The notes below the pieces were generated by a model that had not been told where the DNA came from, did no database searches, and saw nothing but the letters and a program-made list of their open reading frames with translations. A stretch of DNA of 64,000 nt from contig DATKQE010000026.1 of assembly GCA_035532935.1 (NCBI GenBank), positions 1 to 64,000 on the forward strand. Reading direction: 5' to 3'. Of the stretch, positions 1 to 7,743 are shown in pieces; within the stretch, counting starts at the first letter, position 1, and each line of letters opens with the position of its first letter. This DNA is from DATJLY01 sp035532935 (lineage in GTDB: Bacteria; Pseudomonadota; Alphaproteobacteria; ATCC43930; CGMCC-115725). The translations under genes were made by a program, and so were the position numbers.

Positions 1-624
1 CTGGGCTTCGGCGTCACCGGGATCGAACGCCACGGCGACGCGCTGCAGATGGCGCGCCAGCGGCTCGACGAGGTGCTGGCGGCGGATCTTGCCGACGAGG
101 AAGCGGTCGCGGCCGCGCTCGGCGGGCGGCGCTTCGATGTCATGCTCTTCGCCGACGTGCTCGAGCATGTGGCCGACCCGCTGCGGGTGCTGCGGCGCTA
201 CCGGCGCTTTCTCGCGCCCGGCGGCCGCGTCGTGATCTCGCTCCCCAACATCGCGTCGTGGGACCGGCGGCTGGCGCTGCTCGTCGGCCGGTTCGATTAT
301 GCCGACAGCGGCGTGATGGACCGCACGCATCTGCGCTTCTTCACCTTCCGTACGGCGCAGATCCTGGTGCGCGAGGCGGGGCTCGCGGTACTCGCGGTCG
401 ATCATGCGCCAGGAATCGTGCGGCCGTTCCTGCCGCTCATCAAACGCTTCTTCGCGGGAAACGAAGGCGGCGCCGCGCCCGATCCCGAGGCGATCCTGCG
501 GTCGCCGGCCTATCGCCTCTACGAGCGCTGGCTCCTGCCGGCGGAATATGGCGTGGCGCGGCTGTGGCGCGGGCTGCTCGCTTTTCGCATCGTCATCGTG
601 GCAGCAGCGGACGCTTCGGGCTGA
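1..624 (+). CDS. Class I SAM-dependent methyltransferase, 5' truncated by the window edge
   Basis: The reading frame is open from base 1, so the true start lies outside the window; an internal ATG at 49 is not the start. The retained part begins inside the SAM-binding region (GIERHGDAL, the end of the beta-2 acidic position) and continues with FDVMLFADVLEHV and LAPGGRVVISLPN, the usual order of a Rossmann-fold Methyltransf_11/23 domain. Substrate is unknown. The gene converges on the glycosyltransferase, overlapping its 3' end by 32 bases, and sits beside heptose genes, so a role in surface glycan modification is an inference. Confidence 0.8.
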   Translation: MGFGVTGIERHGDALQMARQRLDEVLAADLADEEAVAAALGGRRFDVMLFADVLEHVADPLRVLRRYRRFLAPGGRVVISLPNIASWDRRLALLVGRFDYADSGVMDRTHLRFFTFRTAQILVREAGLAVLAVDHAPGIVRPFLPLIKRFFAGNEGGAAPDPEAILRSPAYRLYERWLLPAEYGVARLWRGLLAFRIVIVAAADASG

Positions 625-1324
625 AGCGCGCGCCGAGGATGCGCTTTCCCGTCCACCAGGCGCTTTGCAGCGGCCGCATCGTGCTCACCCCGATGCGCTC
701 GCGATAGGCGATGAAGACGGGCTTGACCCGGAATCCCTGGCGCAGCGTGCGCAGGAGCAGATCGACCGGCAGCGCCGGCCCCGCCGGATCGCACCCCAGG
801 CGCTCGACCAGCCCCTTGCGATAGGCGCGCATGCCGCTGTGCAGATCGGTGAGCCGCTGCCCGAACAGCGCCGAGGCGGCCAGCGCGAAACCCCAATTGG
901 CCAAGTAATTGAGCCACGGCATCGCCTCGGGCTTGCGCTCGAGGCGCGAGCCGTCGACCAGGTCGAAGCCCTCGTCGAGCACCATCCGCGCCATCGGGCC
1001 GATCCGATCGACGGGATAGGTGTCGTCGCAATCCATCGTCACCCCCACGGCGCGCGTGAACGAGCGCAGCGCAAGGTCCATCGCCCGGCCATAGCCCTTG
1101 GGAGGGAACTGGCGGATGACGCGCGCGCCCATCGCCTGGGCGATGTCGGGCGTGGCGTCGCGGCTCGAATCGACGATCACGATCTCGGCACCGGGGAGCG
1201 CGGCCTTGATGTCGGCGATGACCTTGCCGACCGCCTTCTCCTCGTTCATGGTGATCATGACGACCGAGATATCGTCGCCGCGATCCGCCCCTCGCGTGGC
1301 CTGCGCCTGCGTCGCCTGCATCAT
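593..1324 (-). CDS. Family 2 glycosyltransferase, dolichol-phosphate-mannose-synthase-like
   Basis: A 243-residue cytoplasmic GT-A fold enzyme. Visible motifs are the nucleotide-binding start SVVMITMNEEKAVG (about residues 20-33), IVIVDSSRDATPD, and a metal-binding DCDD at 98-101, followed by YPVDRIGPM. No C-terminal membrane helices are evident, so it resembles the soluble DPMS-like subgroup that moves a sugar from a nucleotide to a lipid or saccharide acceptor. It lies 3 bases downstream of the TylF-type methyltransferase on the same strand and is probably the last gene of the glycan operon. Donor and acceptor cannot be read from the sequence. Confidence 0.85.
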   Translation of the reverse strand: MMQATQAQATRGADRGDDISVVMITMNEEKAVGKVIADIKAALPGAEIVIVDSSRDATPDIAQAMGARVIRQFPPKGYGRAMDLALRSFTRAVGVTMDCDDTYPVDRIGPMARMVLDEGFDLVDGSRLERKPEAMPWLNYLANWGFALAASALFGQRLTDLHSGMRAYRKGLVERLGCDPAGPALPVDLLLRTLRQGFRVKPVFIAYRERIGVSTMRPLQSAWWTGKRILGARFSPKRPLLPR

Positions 1325-1327
1325 GCC

Positions 1328-2074
1328 TCATCCGTTGCCGTTCGCCCGAATCACCACCGCCTGCCCGGTGGCCAGCACGAGCGGGTATTCGGGCTTGTCG
1401 GCGAAGAATTCGTCCACCGCCTGCCGCGCCCCGGGGCAGGAAGGAAAGCCGTAATCGTCGAAGAGAATGATGCCGCCCTGGGTCGTCCGGGGGTAGACGA
1501 AGGCACAGCAATCCGCGACCGAGCGATAGATATCGACGTCGATATGCGCGAAAGCAAAGCGGTTGTCCTCAAGGCCCCGGAACGTATCCGGGATGAGCCC
1601 AGCGTGATATTCAACCTCCCCCCCCCCCGCAACGAATTTCGAGACGGATTCGAGGCTCGTATCGAGGAAGTCCCGCTCGCGGTGCTTGTCGCGCTGCGGG
1701 TCGGTCTTCGGCATGCCGGCAAACGTGTCGAAGAGGTGGAGGTGCCGCGCCGCGCCTGCGCGCTCGGCCACGCGGCGAAGGAGACGAGCGGTGCCACCGC
1801 GATAGACGCCGGCTTCGAGAAAGTCGCCGTCCACGGCCAGGGCTTGGCGGGCGAGCGCGTAAAGAATCCACACGCGCTCCGCGCCGAGCAGCGTATGCGC
1901 CTTGACCTCGTCATAGACCGCCTGAAATTCCGGCAGGCCGCGCCAGGGCTCGAATGTCGGCGCGTAGAGACGCGCATCCGGCACACCCTGAAGCGCCGCG
2001 CGCAGGCGGAAGACAAAGCCTGGCAGGACATGGTCCCGCAGGATGATTTTGAGCTTTTCCGTGCCGTAGGACAT
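1328..2074 (-). CDS. TylF/MycF-type O-methyltransferase with an 11-base G tract
   Basis: A 248-residue protein from an ATG giving MSYGTEK; the longer frame upstream is unsupported. It shows DFLEAGVYRGGTARLL (about 84-99), LFDTFAGMPKTDP (about 114-126), AHIDVDIY (176-183) and ILFDDYG (203-209), typical of the TylF family that methylates sugar hydroxyls using SAM and Mg2+; D179, D206 and D207 are the likely metal ligands. The coding strand has eleven consecutive G at 1618-1628, encoding Gly150-Gly152 and the first base of Glu153, so slippage would switch the gene off. It follows hddA with a 16-base gap. A sugar target, perhaps the heptose, is inferred. Confidence 0.85.
   Translation of the reverse strand: MSYGTEKLKIILRDHVLPGFVFRLRAALQGVPDARLYAPTFEPWRGLPEFQAVYDEVKAHTLLGAERVWILYALARQALAVDGDFLEAGVYRGGTARLLRRVAERAGAARHLHLFDTFAGMPKTDPQRDKHRERDFLDTSLESVSKFVAGGGEVEYHAGLIPDTFRGLEDNRFAFAHIDVDIYRSVADCCAFVYPRTTQGGIILFDDYGFPSCPGARQAVDEFFADKPEYPLVLATGQAVVIRANGNG
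1618..1628 (-). repeat. Poly-G tract of 11 in the TylF-type methyltransferase coding strand
   Basis: Eleven consecutive C on the plus strand read as G in the sense strand. The current length keeps the methyltransferase frame open; one base more or less would truncate it. Runs this long inside genes are rare in a mixed GC-rich sequence and in other bacteria mark phase-variable surface glycan genes. Confidence 0.9.
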
Positions 2075-2090
2075 GCCGCGCGCGCGACCA

Positions 2091-3077
2091 TCAATGGTCG
2101 CGCAGCAGCACGACCGAGCCGTCGAAGTCGAAGGTGAAATCCATCTCCTCGACCCCGGCCTCGGCCATCGTGGCACGCAGGCGCCGGCGGTCGCGGGTGT
2201 GGAACAGCAGAAACCCGCCGCCGCCGGCGCCGACGAGCTTGCCGCCGGTGACTTCGCCATTCGTGCGGCCGAGCTCGTAGAGCGCGTCGATCCGGTCGCT
2301 CGACATGCCGTCGGAGCGGCCGCGCTTGCGCAGCCAATGCTCGTGCATGAGCGCGCCGAAGCGCGCGACGTCGCCGGCTTCGAGCACGGTCTTGATCTCC
2401 TGCCCGAGTTCCTTGACGAAGTGCAGGGACTCGATCATCCGGGCGTCGCCCGCTTCCGATTTCTTCTTTTGGTCCTGGAGCAGGTCGGACGCGGCGCGGG
2501 TATAGCCGACGAAGAACATCATCAGCGAATCCCGCAGCTCCCACAGCGCCGCTTGGCTCATCGCGAGCGGCGTGATGACGACGCTGTCGTCCGGACGGTA
2601 GTCCTGGCAGGTGAGGCCGCCATAGGCGGCGATGTATTGATCCTGCTTGCCGACGGGCTCGCCGAGCCGGATCATCTCGATCTCGATCGCCTCGCGGGCG
2701 AGCGTCTCGGCATTGACCGGATCGCGCTTGAAGGCGTGGCAGGCGTGGTTCAAGCCGACGAGGAACGTGCCCGACGAGCCGAGCCCGGTCCCGCCCGGCA
2801 CGTCGGCGACGCTGACGATCTCGAGATTGCGCGGCATGGCGTGGAGCTTGAGCGCCTCGCGAATGAGCGGGTGGCGGATGTCGTCATGCGACTGGGCGTG
2901 CTCCAGCTCCGAATATTTGAGGAAATAGCCCGGGAAATAGGCGCGGTTGATGGTGATGTAGACGTATTTGTTGATCGCGGCCGAGATGACGAAGCCGCCG
3001 AATTCGCGGTAGTAGGACGGCAGATCGGTGCCGCCGCCGCCGATCGATATGCGCAGCGGCGTCCGCGTGATGATCAT
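2091..3077 (-). CDS. hddA: D-glycero-D-manno-heptose 7-phosphate kinase, GHMP family
   Basis: A 328-residue GHMP kinase. The first motif is TPLRISIGGGGTDLP (6-20), the ATP-binding motif is PGGTGLGSSGT (94-104), and the third motif is KLVGAGGGGFLLF near the C terminus. The ISIGGGGTDL start is typical of HddA, which phosphorylates heptose 7-phosphate at the anomeric carbon in the GDP-D-glycero-alpha-D-manno-heptose route. It overlaps hddC by four bases (ATGA), showing translational coupling, and gmhA and gmhB lie in the divergent unit. An L-fucose kinase-like activity is the main alternative. Confidence 0.85.
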   Translation of the reverse strand: MIITRTPLRISIGGGGTDLPSYYREFGGFVISAAINKYVYITINRAYFPGYFLKYSELEHAQSHDDIRHPLIREALKLHAMPRNLEIVSVADVPGGTGLGSSGTFLVGLNHACHAFKRDPVNAETLAREAIEIEMIRLGEPVGKQDQYIAAYGGLTCQDYRPDDSVVITPLAMSQAALWELRDSLMMFFVGYTRAASDLLQDQKKKSEAGDARMIESLHFVKELGQEIKTVLEAGDVARFGALMHEHWLRKRGRSDGMSSDRIDALYELGRTNGEVTGGKLVGAGGGGFLLFHTRDRRRLRATMAEAGVEEMDFTFDFDGSVVLLRDH

Positions 3078-3811
3078 CGCGTTTCTCCCGCCAAAGGATG
3101 GGCGCGCCGAAGGAATTCGCCGGCTTCCTCGAGCCCCGCCGGCGAGCCGATTTCATAGAAGCGTTGATGAACCTCGAAGCCGGCGAGGCGTCCCTGGGCC
3201 GCGAGGTCGCGGTAGAGATCGGCAAGGTCGAAGGCTTCGCTATCGGGGCGCGTACGGATCGCGGCGGCGTCGAACATGCCGAGGCCCCAATCGATGTGCC
3301 GCATCGCCGGGGTCCGGTTCGTCTTGTCGTAGCGCCGGATGACCTCGTCGGCGAATTCGACGTTGCTGGTGTCCCAGCGGCCCTCGTTGCGGAAAACCGT
3401 CATCAGCGCCGGCTTCCCCGAGCGGCGGAAGGCGCGATCGACCGCGGCGAAATCGGTGTCGAGATAGCTATCGCCATACATCACCAGGAATCGCTCGCCG
3501 AGGAGCGGCAGCGCCCGCCGCAGGGCACCGCCGGTGCCGAGCAGCTTGTCGCCGTCACGCGAATAGCGCACGCGGCAGCCGAAGGCCGCGCCGTCGCCGA
3601 GGAATGCTTCGATCTGCGCGCCGAGAAATCCGGCGCAGACGACGATGTCGCCGATGCGCTCGCGCGCGAGGAGGCGAAGCTGATGGGCGATGAAGGGTGC
3701 GCCCGCAACCTCGACCATGGATTTGGGGATGGTCGCGGTGATGGGGCGCAGCCGCGTTGCAAGCCCGCCCGCGAGCAGCGCCAGCGCCGGCAGGGGCTCA
3801 GAGACGGCCAT
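3074..3811 (-). CDS. hddC: Heptose 1-phosphate nucleotidyltransferase (HddC-like)
   Basis: A 245-residue nucleotidyltransferase starting at MAVSEPLPAL; the longer upstream frame overlaps the epimerase gene and is not used. The signature ALLAGGLATRLRPIT (11-25) followed by PKSMVEVAG is the NTP-transferase Rossmann motif with the catalytic lysine, and VMYGDSYLDTD carries the metal-binding aspartates. Next to a heptose kinase, HddC activity (heptose 1-phosphate to NDP-heptose, GDP in known cases) is the best call; a generic mannose or glucose 1-phosphate enzyme is possible. The start overlaps the end of the epimerase gene by 14 bases. Confidence 0.8.
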   Translation of the reverse strand: MAVSEPLPALALLAGGLATRLRPITATIPKSMVEVAGAPFIAHQLRLLARERIGDIVVCAGFLGAQIEAFLGDGAAFGCRVRYSRDGDKLLGTGGALRRALPLLGERFLVMYGDSYLDTDFAAVDRAFRRSGKPALMTVFRNEGRWDTSNVEFADEVIRRYDKTNRTPAMRHIDWGLGMFDAAAIRTRPDSEAFDLADLYRDLAAQGRLAGFEVHQRFYEIGSPAGLEEAGEFLRRAHPLAGETR

Positions 3812-4790
3812 CGCGGATGTCGGCGATGAGCGAGAGCATCGCCGCCCGCAGCGCGCCCGCGCTGTCGCGCCGGCAGGACCAGCCCAGCGCCTTGATGCGA
3901 TCGGTATTGAGCCGGACGATCGGCACATCGCCCTTCCAGCCGCGATCGCCGCCGGCATAGTCGAAGCGGGGCTTCGCCGCGAGTCCGAGACACGCAACCG
4001 CCAGTTCGGCAATCTCGGTCACGGTGATGTAATCGCCAGTGGCGACGTTGTAGGCGTCGAAATCCCGGGGCGCATGACGATTGGCGTGCAGCACGGCGGC
4101 GACGATGTCGGAGACGTGGACGTAGGATTTGCTCTGCGTGCCGTCGCCGAGAATGCGAAGCTGCGTCGGGTCCTTGAGCAGGTTGCGGACGAAATCGAGC
4201 CCGACGCCGTGGGTCTGGCGCGGGCCGACCACGTTGCCGAAGCGGAAGGCGCAGCCGCTGAGGCCGAACATGAAGCAATAGGCGTTGATCAGCGCCTCGC
4301 CGGCGAGCTTGCTCGCGCCATAGGTGGAGATCGGCAAGAGCGGCCCGTGATCCTCGTGCGCCTCGGCCGCGCCGAGATCGCCATAGACGCCGCTGCCCGA
4401 GGCATAGAGGATGCGGCGGACGCCCGCCCGGCGCATCGCCTCGACCACGTTGTTGGTGAGACGCGTGCCCTGATAGAAGTCGATCTCCGGCTCGGTCGCC
4501 GCCCGCGCGATGTCGGGATTGGACGCGAGATGGATGACCGTGTCGTGGCCCGCCATGGCAGCAACGAGCGGGTCCAATTCCGCCACGTCGCCGCGCACGC
4601 AGCGAAAGCGCGGGTCGCGAACATGATCGGCGAAATGCCATTCCCGGCCCGAGGAAAAATTATCGTAGATCGTCACCCGGGCGACGGCGGAATCGGCCAG
4701 GAGATGATCGACGAAGTGGCTGCCGATGAAGCCGGCGCCGCCGACGATCATGTACCGGCTGCCGGCGTCAGGACGGAGGTCGAGAGACAT
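3798..4790 (-). CDS. NAD-dependent sugar epimerase/dehydratase (extended SDR)
   Basis: A 330-residue extended short-chain dehydrogenase. GGAGFIG at 17-23 is the NAD(P)-binding glycine motif, the catalytic pair is Y157 and K161 in YGASK, and FGNVVGPRQTHGV matches the sugar-nucleotide binding loop of NDP-sugar epimerases. It is the first gene of the leftward heptose operon and is followed by hddC with overlap, so it probably acts on the NDP-heptose or a related NDP-sugar. Whether it is a 4-epimerase or a 4,6-dehydratase cannot be decided by eye. Confidence 0.85.
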   Translation of the reverse strand: MSLDLRPDAGSRYMIVGGAGFIGSHFVDHLLADSAVARVTIYDNFSSGREWHFADHVRDPRFRCVRGDVAELDPLVAAMAGHDTVIHLASNPDIARAATEPEIDFYQGTRLTNNVVEAMRRAGVRRILYASGSGVYGDLGAAEAHEDHGPLLPISTYGASKLAGEALINAYCFMFGLSGCAFRFGNVVGPRQTHGVGLDFVRNLLKDPTQLRILGDGTQSKSYVHVSDIVAAVLHANRHAPRDFDAYNVATGDYITVTEIAELAVACLGLAAKPRFDYAGGDRGWKGDVPIVRLNTDRIKALGWSCRRDSAGALRAAMLSLIADIRDGRL

Positions 4791-4823
4791 GCGGGCCCGA
4801 TCAAGGATGGCGATGCCGGCATT

Positions 4824-4872
4824 TGTTGCGGCAACAGCCGCTATTTATGCGTATTTCCTCGTCCCTGCGCAA
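4824..4872 (-). promoter_or_regulatory. Possible promoter and palindrome before the leftward heptose operon
   Basis: On the minus strand TTGCGC (4867-4872) and CATAAA (4844-4849) are separated by 17 bases, which would place a transcript start near 4837. The odd palindrome TGTTGC-G-GCAACA (4824-4836) sits at that point and could be an operator. Both fall in the 218-base divergent gap between the epimerase and gmhA. A perfect TTGACA also occurs on the plus strand at 4908-4913 but lacks a well-spaced -10 box. Confidence 0.35.
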
Positions 4873-5008
4873 GGCTTTGCGCCGGCGGCGCGGACCGTTC
4901 GCCGAATTTGACATAGGAGAGCAGCGCCAGACTGTGCTAGCATTCGCCCGCGGTTAATATTGAATGGCCTTTCGACCGCAGCGTCTCGTCTTGCGCGGAC
5001 CCGCCCTC

Positions 5009-5608
5009 ATGAGCGAATACACATCGCAATATCTTCGCGAGGTCGCGGACATCGCGGCGCGGATCGATGCGGTGCAGGTCGACCGCATCATCGACATCTT
5101 GTCCGAGACGCGCGCCAGGGGAGGACGGCTCTTTTTTCTCGGCGTCGGCGGCGGCGCCGGGCATGCGAGCCACGCGGTGAACGATTTCCGCAAGATCGCC
5201 GGCATCGAAAGCTATACGCCGACGGACAATGTCTCGGAACTGACCGCCCGCATCAACGACGACGGCTGGGATTCGTCGTTCGCGCGTTGGTTGCAAGGCA
5301 GTCGGCTGCGCGCCGGCGACTGCGTCTTCGTATTCTCGGTCGGCGGCGGCAATCTCGAGAAGAACGTCAGCGCCAACATTGTTCAGGCGCTGAAGCTGGC
5401 GCAGCAGGCCAAGGCAAAGATCGTCGGCGTGGTCGGACGCGACGGCGGCTATACCGCCAAGGTCGCGGACGCCTGCGTCATCGTTCCCACGGTTTCGGCC
5501 GAGACGGTGACGCCGCATACCGAGGCGTTCCAGGCCGTGGTCTGGCACCTCGTCGTGTCGCACCCGCGCCTGAAGCAGAACGAGATGAAATGGGAATCGA
5601 TCGTCTAG
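5009..5608 (+). CDS. gmhA: Sedoheptulose 7-phosphate isomerase, SIS domain
   Basis: From the ATG at 5009 the product is 199 residues, close to the normal GmhA length; an upstream in-frame start at 4964 would add 15 residues of no clear character. It is one SIS domain with FFLGVGGGAGHASHAVNDF as the sugar-phosphate binding loop and VFVFSVGGGNLEKNVSANIV as the second. The loop GGGAGHASHA differs from the commoner GNGGSAADAQH, so it is a divergent member. It would convert sedoheptulose 7-phosphate to D-glycero-D-manno-heptose 7-phosphate in the cytosol, feeding HddA. Its 3' end overlaps gmhB by 19 bases. Confidence 0.8.
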   Translation: MSEYTSQYLREVADIAARIDAVQVDRIIDILSETRARGGRLFFLGVGGGAGHASHAVNDFRKIAGIESYTPTDNVSELTARINDDGWDSSFARWLQGSRLRAGDCVFVFSVGGGNLEKNVSANIVQALKLAQQAKAKIVGVVGRDGGYTAKVADACVIVPTVSAETVTPHTEAFQAVVWHLVVSHPRLKQNEMKWESIV

Positions 5609-6198
5609 CGGGGCGCAAGGCCGCGTTTCTCGATCGCGACGGCGTCCTCAACCGCAACGTCTTCAATCCCGCGACCGGCGCCTATGAATCGCCACACCGG
5701 CCCGAGGATTTCGCGCTTCTGCCCGGCGTCATGACGGCACTCGCGCAGCTCCGCGCGCGCAATTACCTGCTCTTCCTCGTTTCCAATCAGCCGAGCTATG
5801 CCAAGGCCAAGTGCTCGCTCGCCGCGCTCCACGACGTGCATGCGCGGCTGCAGGACAGCCTCGCCGCCGCCGCGATCGATTTTGCCGGCTTTTATTACTG
5901 CTATCATCATCCCGACGGCATCGTCGCCGGATATTCCGGCGCGTGCCGATGCCGCAAGCCTTCGCCCTATTTCCTGCTCGAGGCGGCGAGGGATTTCGAC
6001 CTGACCCTGGCGGATTCGTGGATGATCGGCGACCGGGCGAGCGACGTGTTCTGCGGCCGCGCCGCCGGTGTGCGCACCATTCGGGTCGCCCCCGATCATC
6101 CGGTTGCGGTCGCAAACGACGTGACCGGCGATTTTGCCGCGCGCGACCTCGCCCACGCTGCCGCGCTCATCGCCGAGCACGGAACGTCCGACGGTTAG
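5590..6198 (+). CDS. gmhB: D,D-heptose 1,7-bisphosphate 7-phosphatase, HAD-IIIA
   Basis: A 202-residue HAD phosphatase starting inside gmhA. Catalytic aspartates are in AAFLDRDGVLNRN (D15 and D17), motif II is VSNQPSYAKAK, and motif IV is MIGDRASDVFCGRAAGV. The cysteine and histidine set in CYHHPDG...CRCRKP matches the structural zinc site of GmhB. It removes the 7-phosphate from heptose 1,7-bisphosphate so that HddC can load the 1-phosphate on a nucleotide. Tight overlap with gmhA supports co-translation. It converges with the transaldolase gene, 5 bases apart. Confidence 0.88.
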   Translation: MGIDRLAGRKAAFLDRDGVLNRNVFNPATGAYESPHRPEDFALLPGVMTALAQLRARNYLLFLVSNQPSYAKAKCSLAALHDVHARLQDSLAAAAIDFAGFYYCYHHPDGIVAGYSGACRCRKPSPYFLLEAARDFDLTLADSWMIGDRASDVFCGRAAGVRTIRVAPDHPVAVANDVTGDFAARDLAHAAALIAEHGTSDG

Positions 6199-6203
6199 GC
6201 CGC

Positions 6204-6923
6204 TCAGGCGATGCTGAACCCGGCCGCGCGAGCGTCCTTATAGAACATCTCCACGGTCTCGAGCGAATAGGCGTCGAGGTCCTTGTCCACCAGCGACAGC
6301 TTGGCGAGCGTGTCGGGCGTCACGGTGATGATGTGGCAGCCGATCGCATCGGCCTGGAAGATATTGAGCAGCTCCCGCGGGCTCGCCCACAGCAATTCGG
6401 CCTTGGGAAGCGCGCACAGCAGCGCCAGCGCATCGGTCATGTGCGGCACCGGATCGATTCCGGTATCGGCGATGCGGCCGGCGAACACCGAAACGATGGC
6501 CGGCGTTCCGGGATCGAGCGCGTCGGCGATCCCGCGCACCTGGTCGAGCGTCATCACAGCGGTCACGTTGACCGCGATCCCGCTCGCCGACAACCGGGCG
6601 ATGAGCGGGCCCATGAATTCGCGCTTGGTATTCGTCACCGGAATCTTGACATTGACGTTGGCGCCCCAAGACGCGATCCGGCGCGCCTGGCGCTCCATCT
6701 CAGGGGCGTCGTCGGCGAAGACCTCGAGCGAGATCGGCCGGTCGGGGATGGCCGCGAGAATCTTGCGGGCGAAGGCCTCGTAGTCGGCGATCCCGGCCTT
6801 GCGCATCAGCGTCGGATTGGTCGTGAAGCCTTTGATGAGCGGGTTCGCGGCCATCGCCATCATGCTGTCGAAATCGGCGCCGTCCGAAAACACCTTGATC
6901 CCGAGTTGGTTTAACTTCGCCAT
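6204..6923 (-). CDS. tal: Transaldolase family protein
   Basis: A 239-residue TIM-barrel aldolase. GFTTNPTLM (32-40) and NVNVKIPVTNT (89-99) are class I transaldolase signatures, with K93 as the likely Schiff-base lysine. The short length fits the compact transaldolase/fructose 6-phosphate aldolase group rather than the 310-residue TalB type. Transaldolase chemistry interconverts sedoheptulose 7-phosphate with other sugar phosphates, so placement at the end of the heptose locus is metabolically sensible, though the link is inferred. Fructose 6-phosphate aldolase activity is an alternative. Confidence 0.85.
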   Translation of the reverse strand: MAKLNQLGIKVFSDGADFDSMMAMAANPLIKGFTTNPTLMRKAGIADYEAFARKILAAIPDRPISLEVFADDAPEMERQARRIASWGANVNVKIPVTNTKREFMGPLIARLSASGIAVNVTAVMTLDQVRGIADALDPGTPAIVSVFAGRIADTGIDPVPHMTDALALLCALPKAELLWASPRELLNIFQADAIGCHIITVTPDTLAKLSLVDKDLDAYSLETVEMFYKDARAAGFSIA

Positions 6924-7265
6924 GGCTCTCGTCCTCTATCCCGGACGGCGCGTATCGCCTCGCCGCTCGAGCGGTCCGACCGATCCTACAATTTTTTGGA
7001 CCGTCGCCGCGTTATCAATCGGCATTCCCCAAAATGGTTACACGATGCCGCCGTTAAGGAGTCACGCAAAAATGGAGCCGTCTTGGTATAAGATGATATA
7101 TCAATCGGTTAGCGGTCTACCGTCCGGACGGCTGTAAGATTTTCTGACGCTTGCCGTCAAAATCGCGCCAACCGCCAAGCCCATCTCCGAAAAGCCCAGG
7201 TGCGATCCCTCGATTGTCCCTGGCAATGGCTTGTCGCCCTTGCACCCGCTTCGTAGAGTGGCGCC
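6924..7265. other. AT-richer intergenic region with two perfect 12-bp palindromes
   Basis: No convincing gene lies here. CCGCTCGAGCGG (6963-6974) and CCGTCCGGACGG (7120-7131) are perfect palindromes. On the minus strand TTGATA (7013-7018) and AAAATT (6990-6995) are 17 bases apart and could form a weak promoter for the transaldolase. The stretch around 7080-7105 is unusually AT-rich for the window. Confidence 0.4.
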
Positions 7266-7691
7266 GTGATGTCACATGGGCCCGCGATCGCGATCTTGGC
7301 CGGCGCGCTAACGCTCGGCGGGTGCGGCTATTCCAACAACATATTCTGGGAGACGGCGGCACCGCCACCGCCCGCGAAGGCCGCAATCCTTGCAGCAGCG
7401 GCGCCCGAGGCCGCATCGGCGCGCAAGCCGTTCGTGGTCATTCGCTTCGAGCGGGCCGATCCCGATTACCGCACCGCGCTCTATGACGCCCTGCACGGCG
7501 CGCTCGAACGGCGGCCGGACGTCGAGTTCGACGTCGTCGCGGTGACGCGCGATACCACCGCGGCGCAGCGCGATCTCGCGAGCGTGGTGCACAGCCTCGC
7601 CGCGATGGGGATGCCGTCCGAGCGGATCTCGCTCTCCTCCGTCGCTGCTTCGGACGATGCCACCGACGAGGTGCGGATCTATCTCCGCTGA
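7266..7691 (+). CDS. Small lipoprotein of unknown function
   Basis: A 141-residue product from GTG at 7266, or 140 from the adjacent ATG at 7269. The N terminus is a lipoprotein signal peptide ending in LTLGGC, with the cysteine the predicted lipidated residue, followed by an Ala/Pro-rich linker. The C-terminal domain contains FVVIRFERADPDY, VVAVTRDT and EVRIYLR, suggesting a small periplasmic alpha/beta fold of the kind seen in OmpA-like or CpaD-like proteins, but no firm family is recognised. It is likely anchored to the inner or outer membrane facing the periplasm. Confidence 0.7.
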   Translation: MMSHGPAIAILAGALTLGGCGYSNNIFWETAAPPPPAKAAILAAAAPEAASARKPFVVIRFERADPDYRTALYDALHGALERRPDVEFDVVAVTRDTTAAQRDLASVVHSLAAMGMPSERISLSSVAASDDATDEVRIYLR

Positions 7692-7743
7692 ATGCGCGCT
7701 CGCGCCGATGGACGCGGCGCGGCGGATCGGCTAAGCGACGGCC

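Noticed and set aside
404..2137. 577-codon open frame on the plus strand
   Set aside because: It lies antisense to the glycosyltransferase and methyltransferase genes, is Arg/Ala/His-rich without domains, and is an expected GC-bias shadow.
4908..4943. TTGACA plus TAGCAT as the gmhA promoter
   Set aside because: The -35 is perfect but the spacer to the candidate -10 is about 24 bases, too long.
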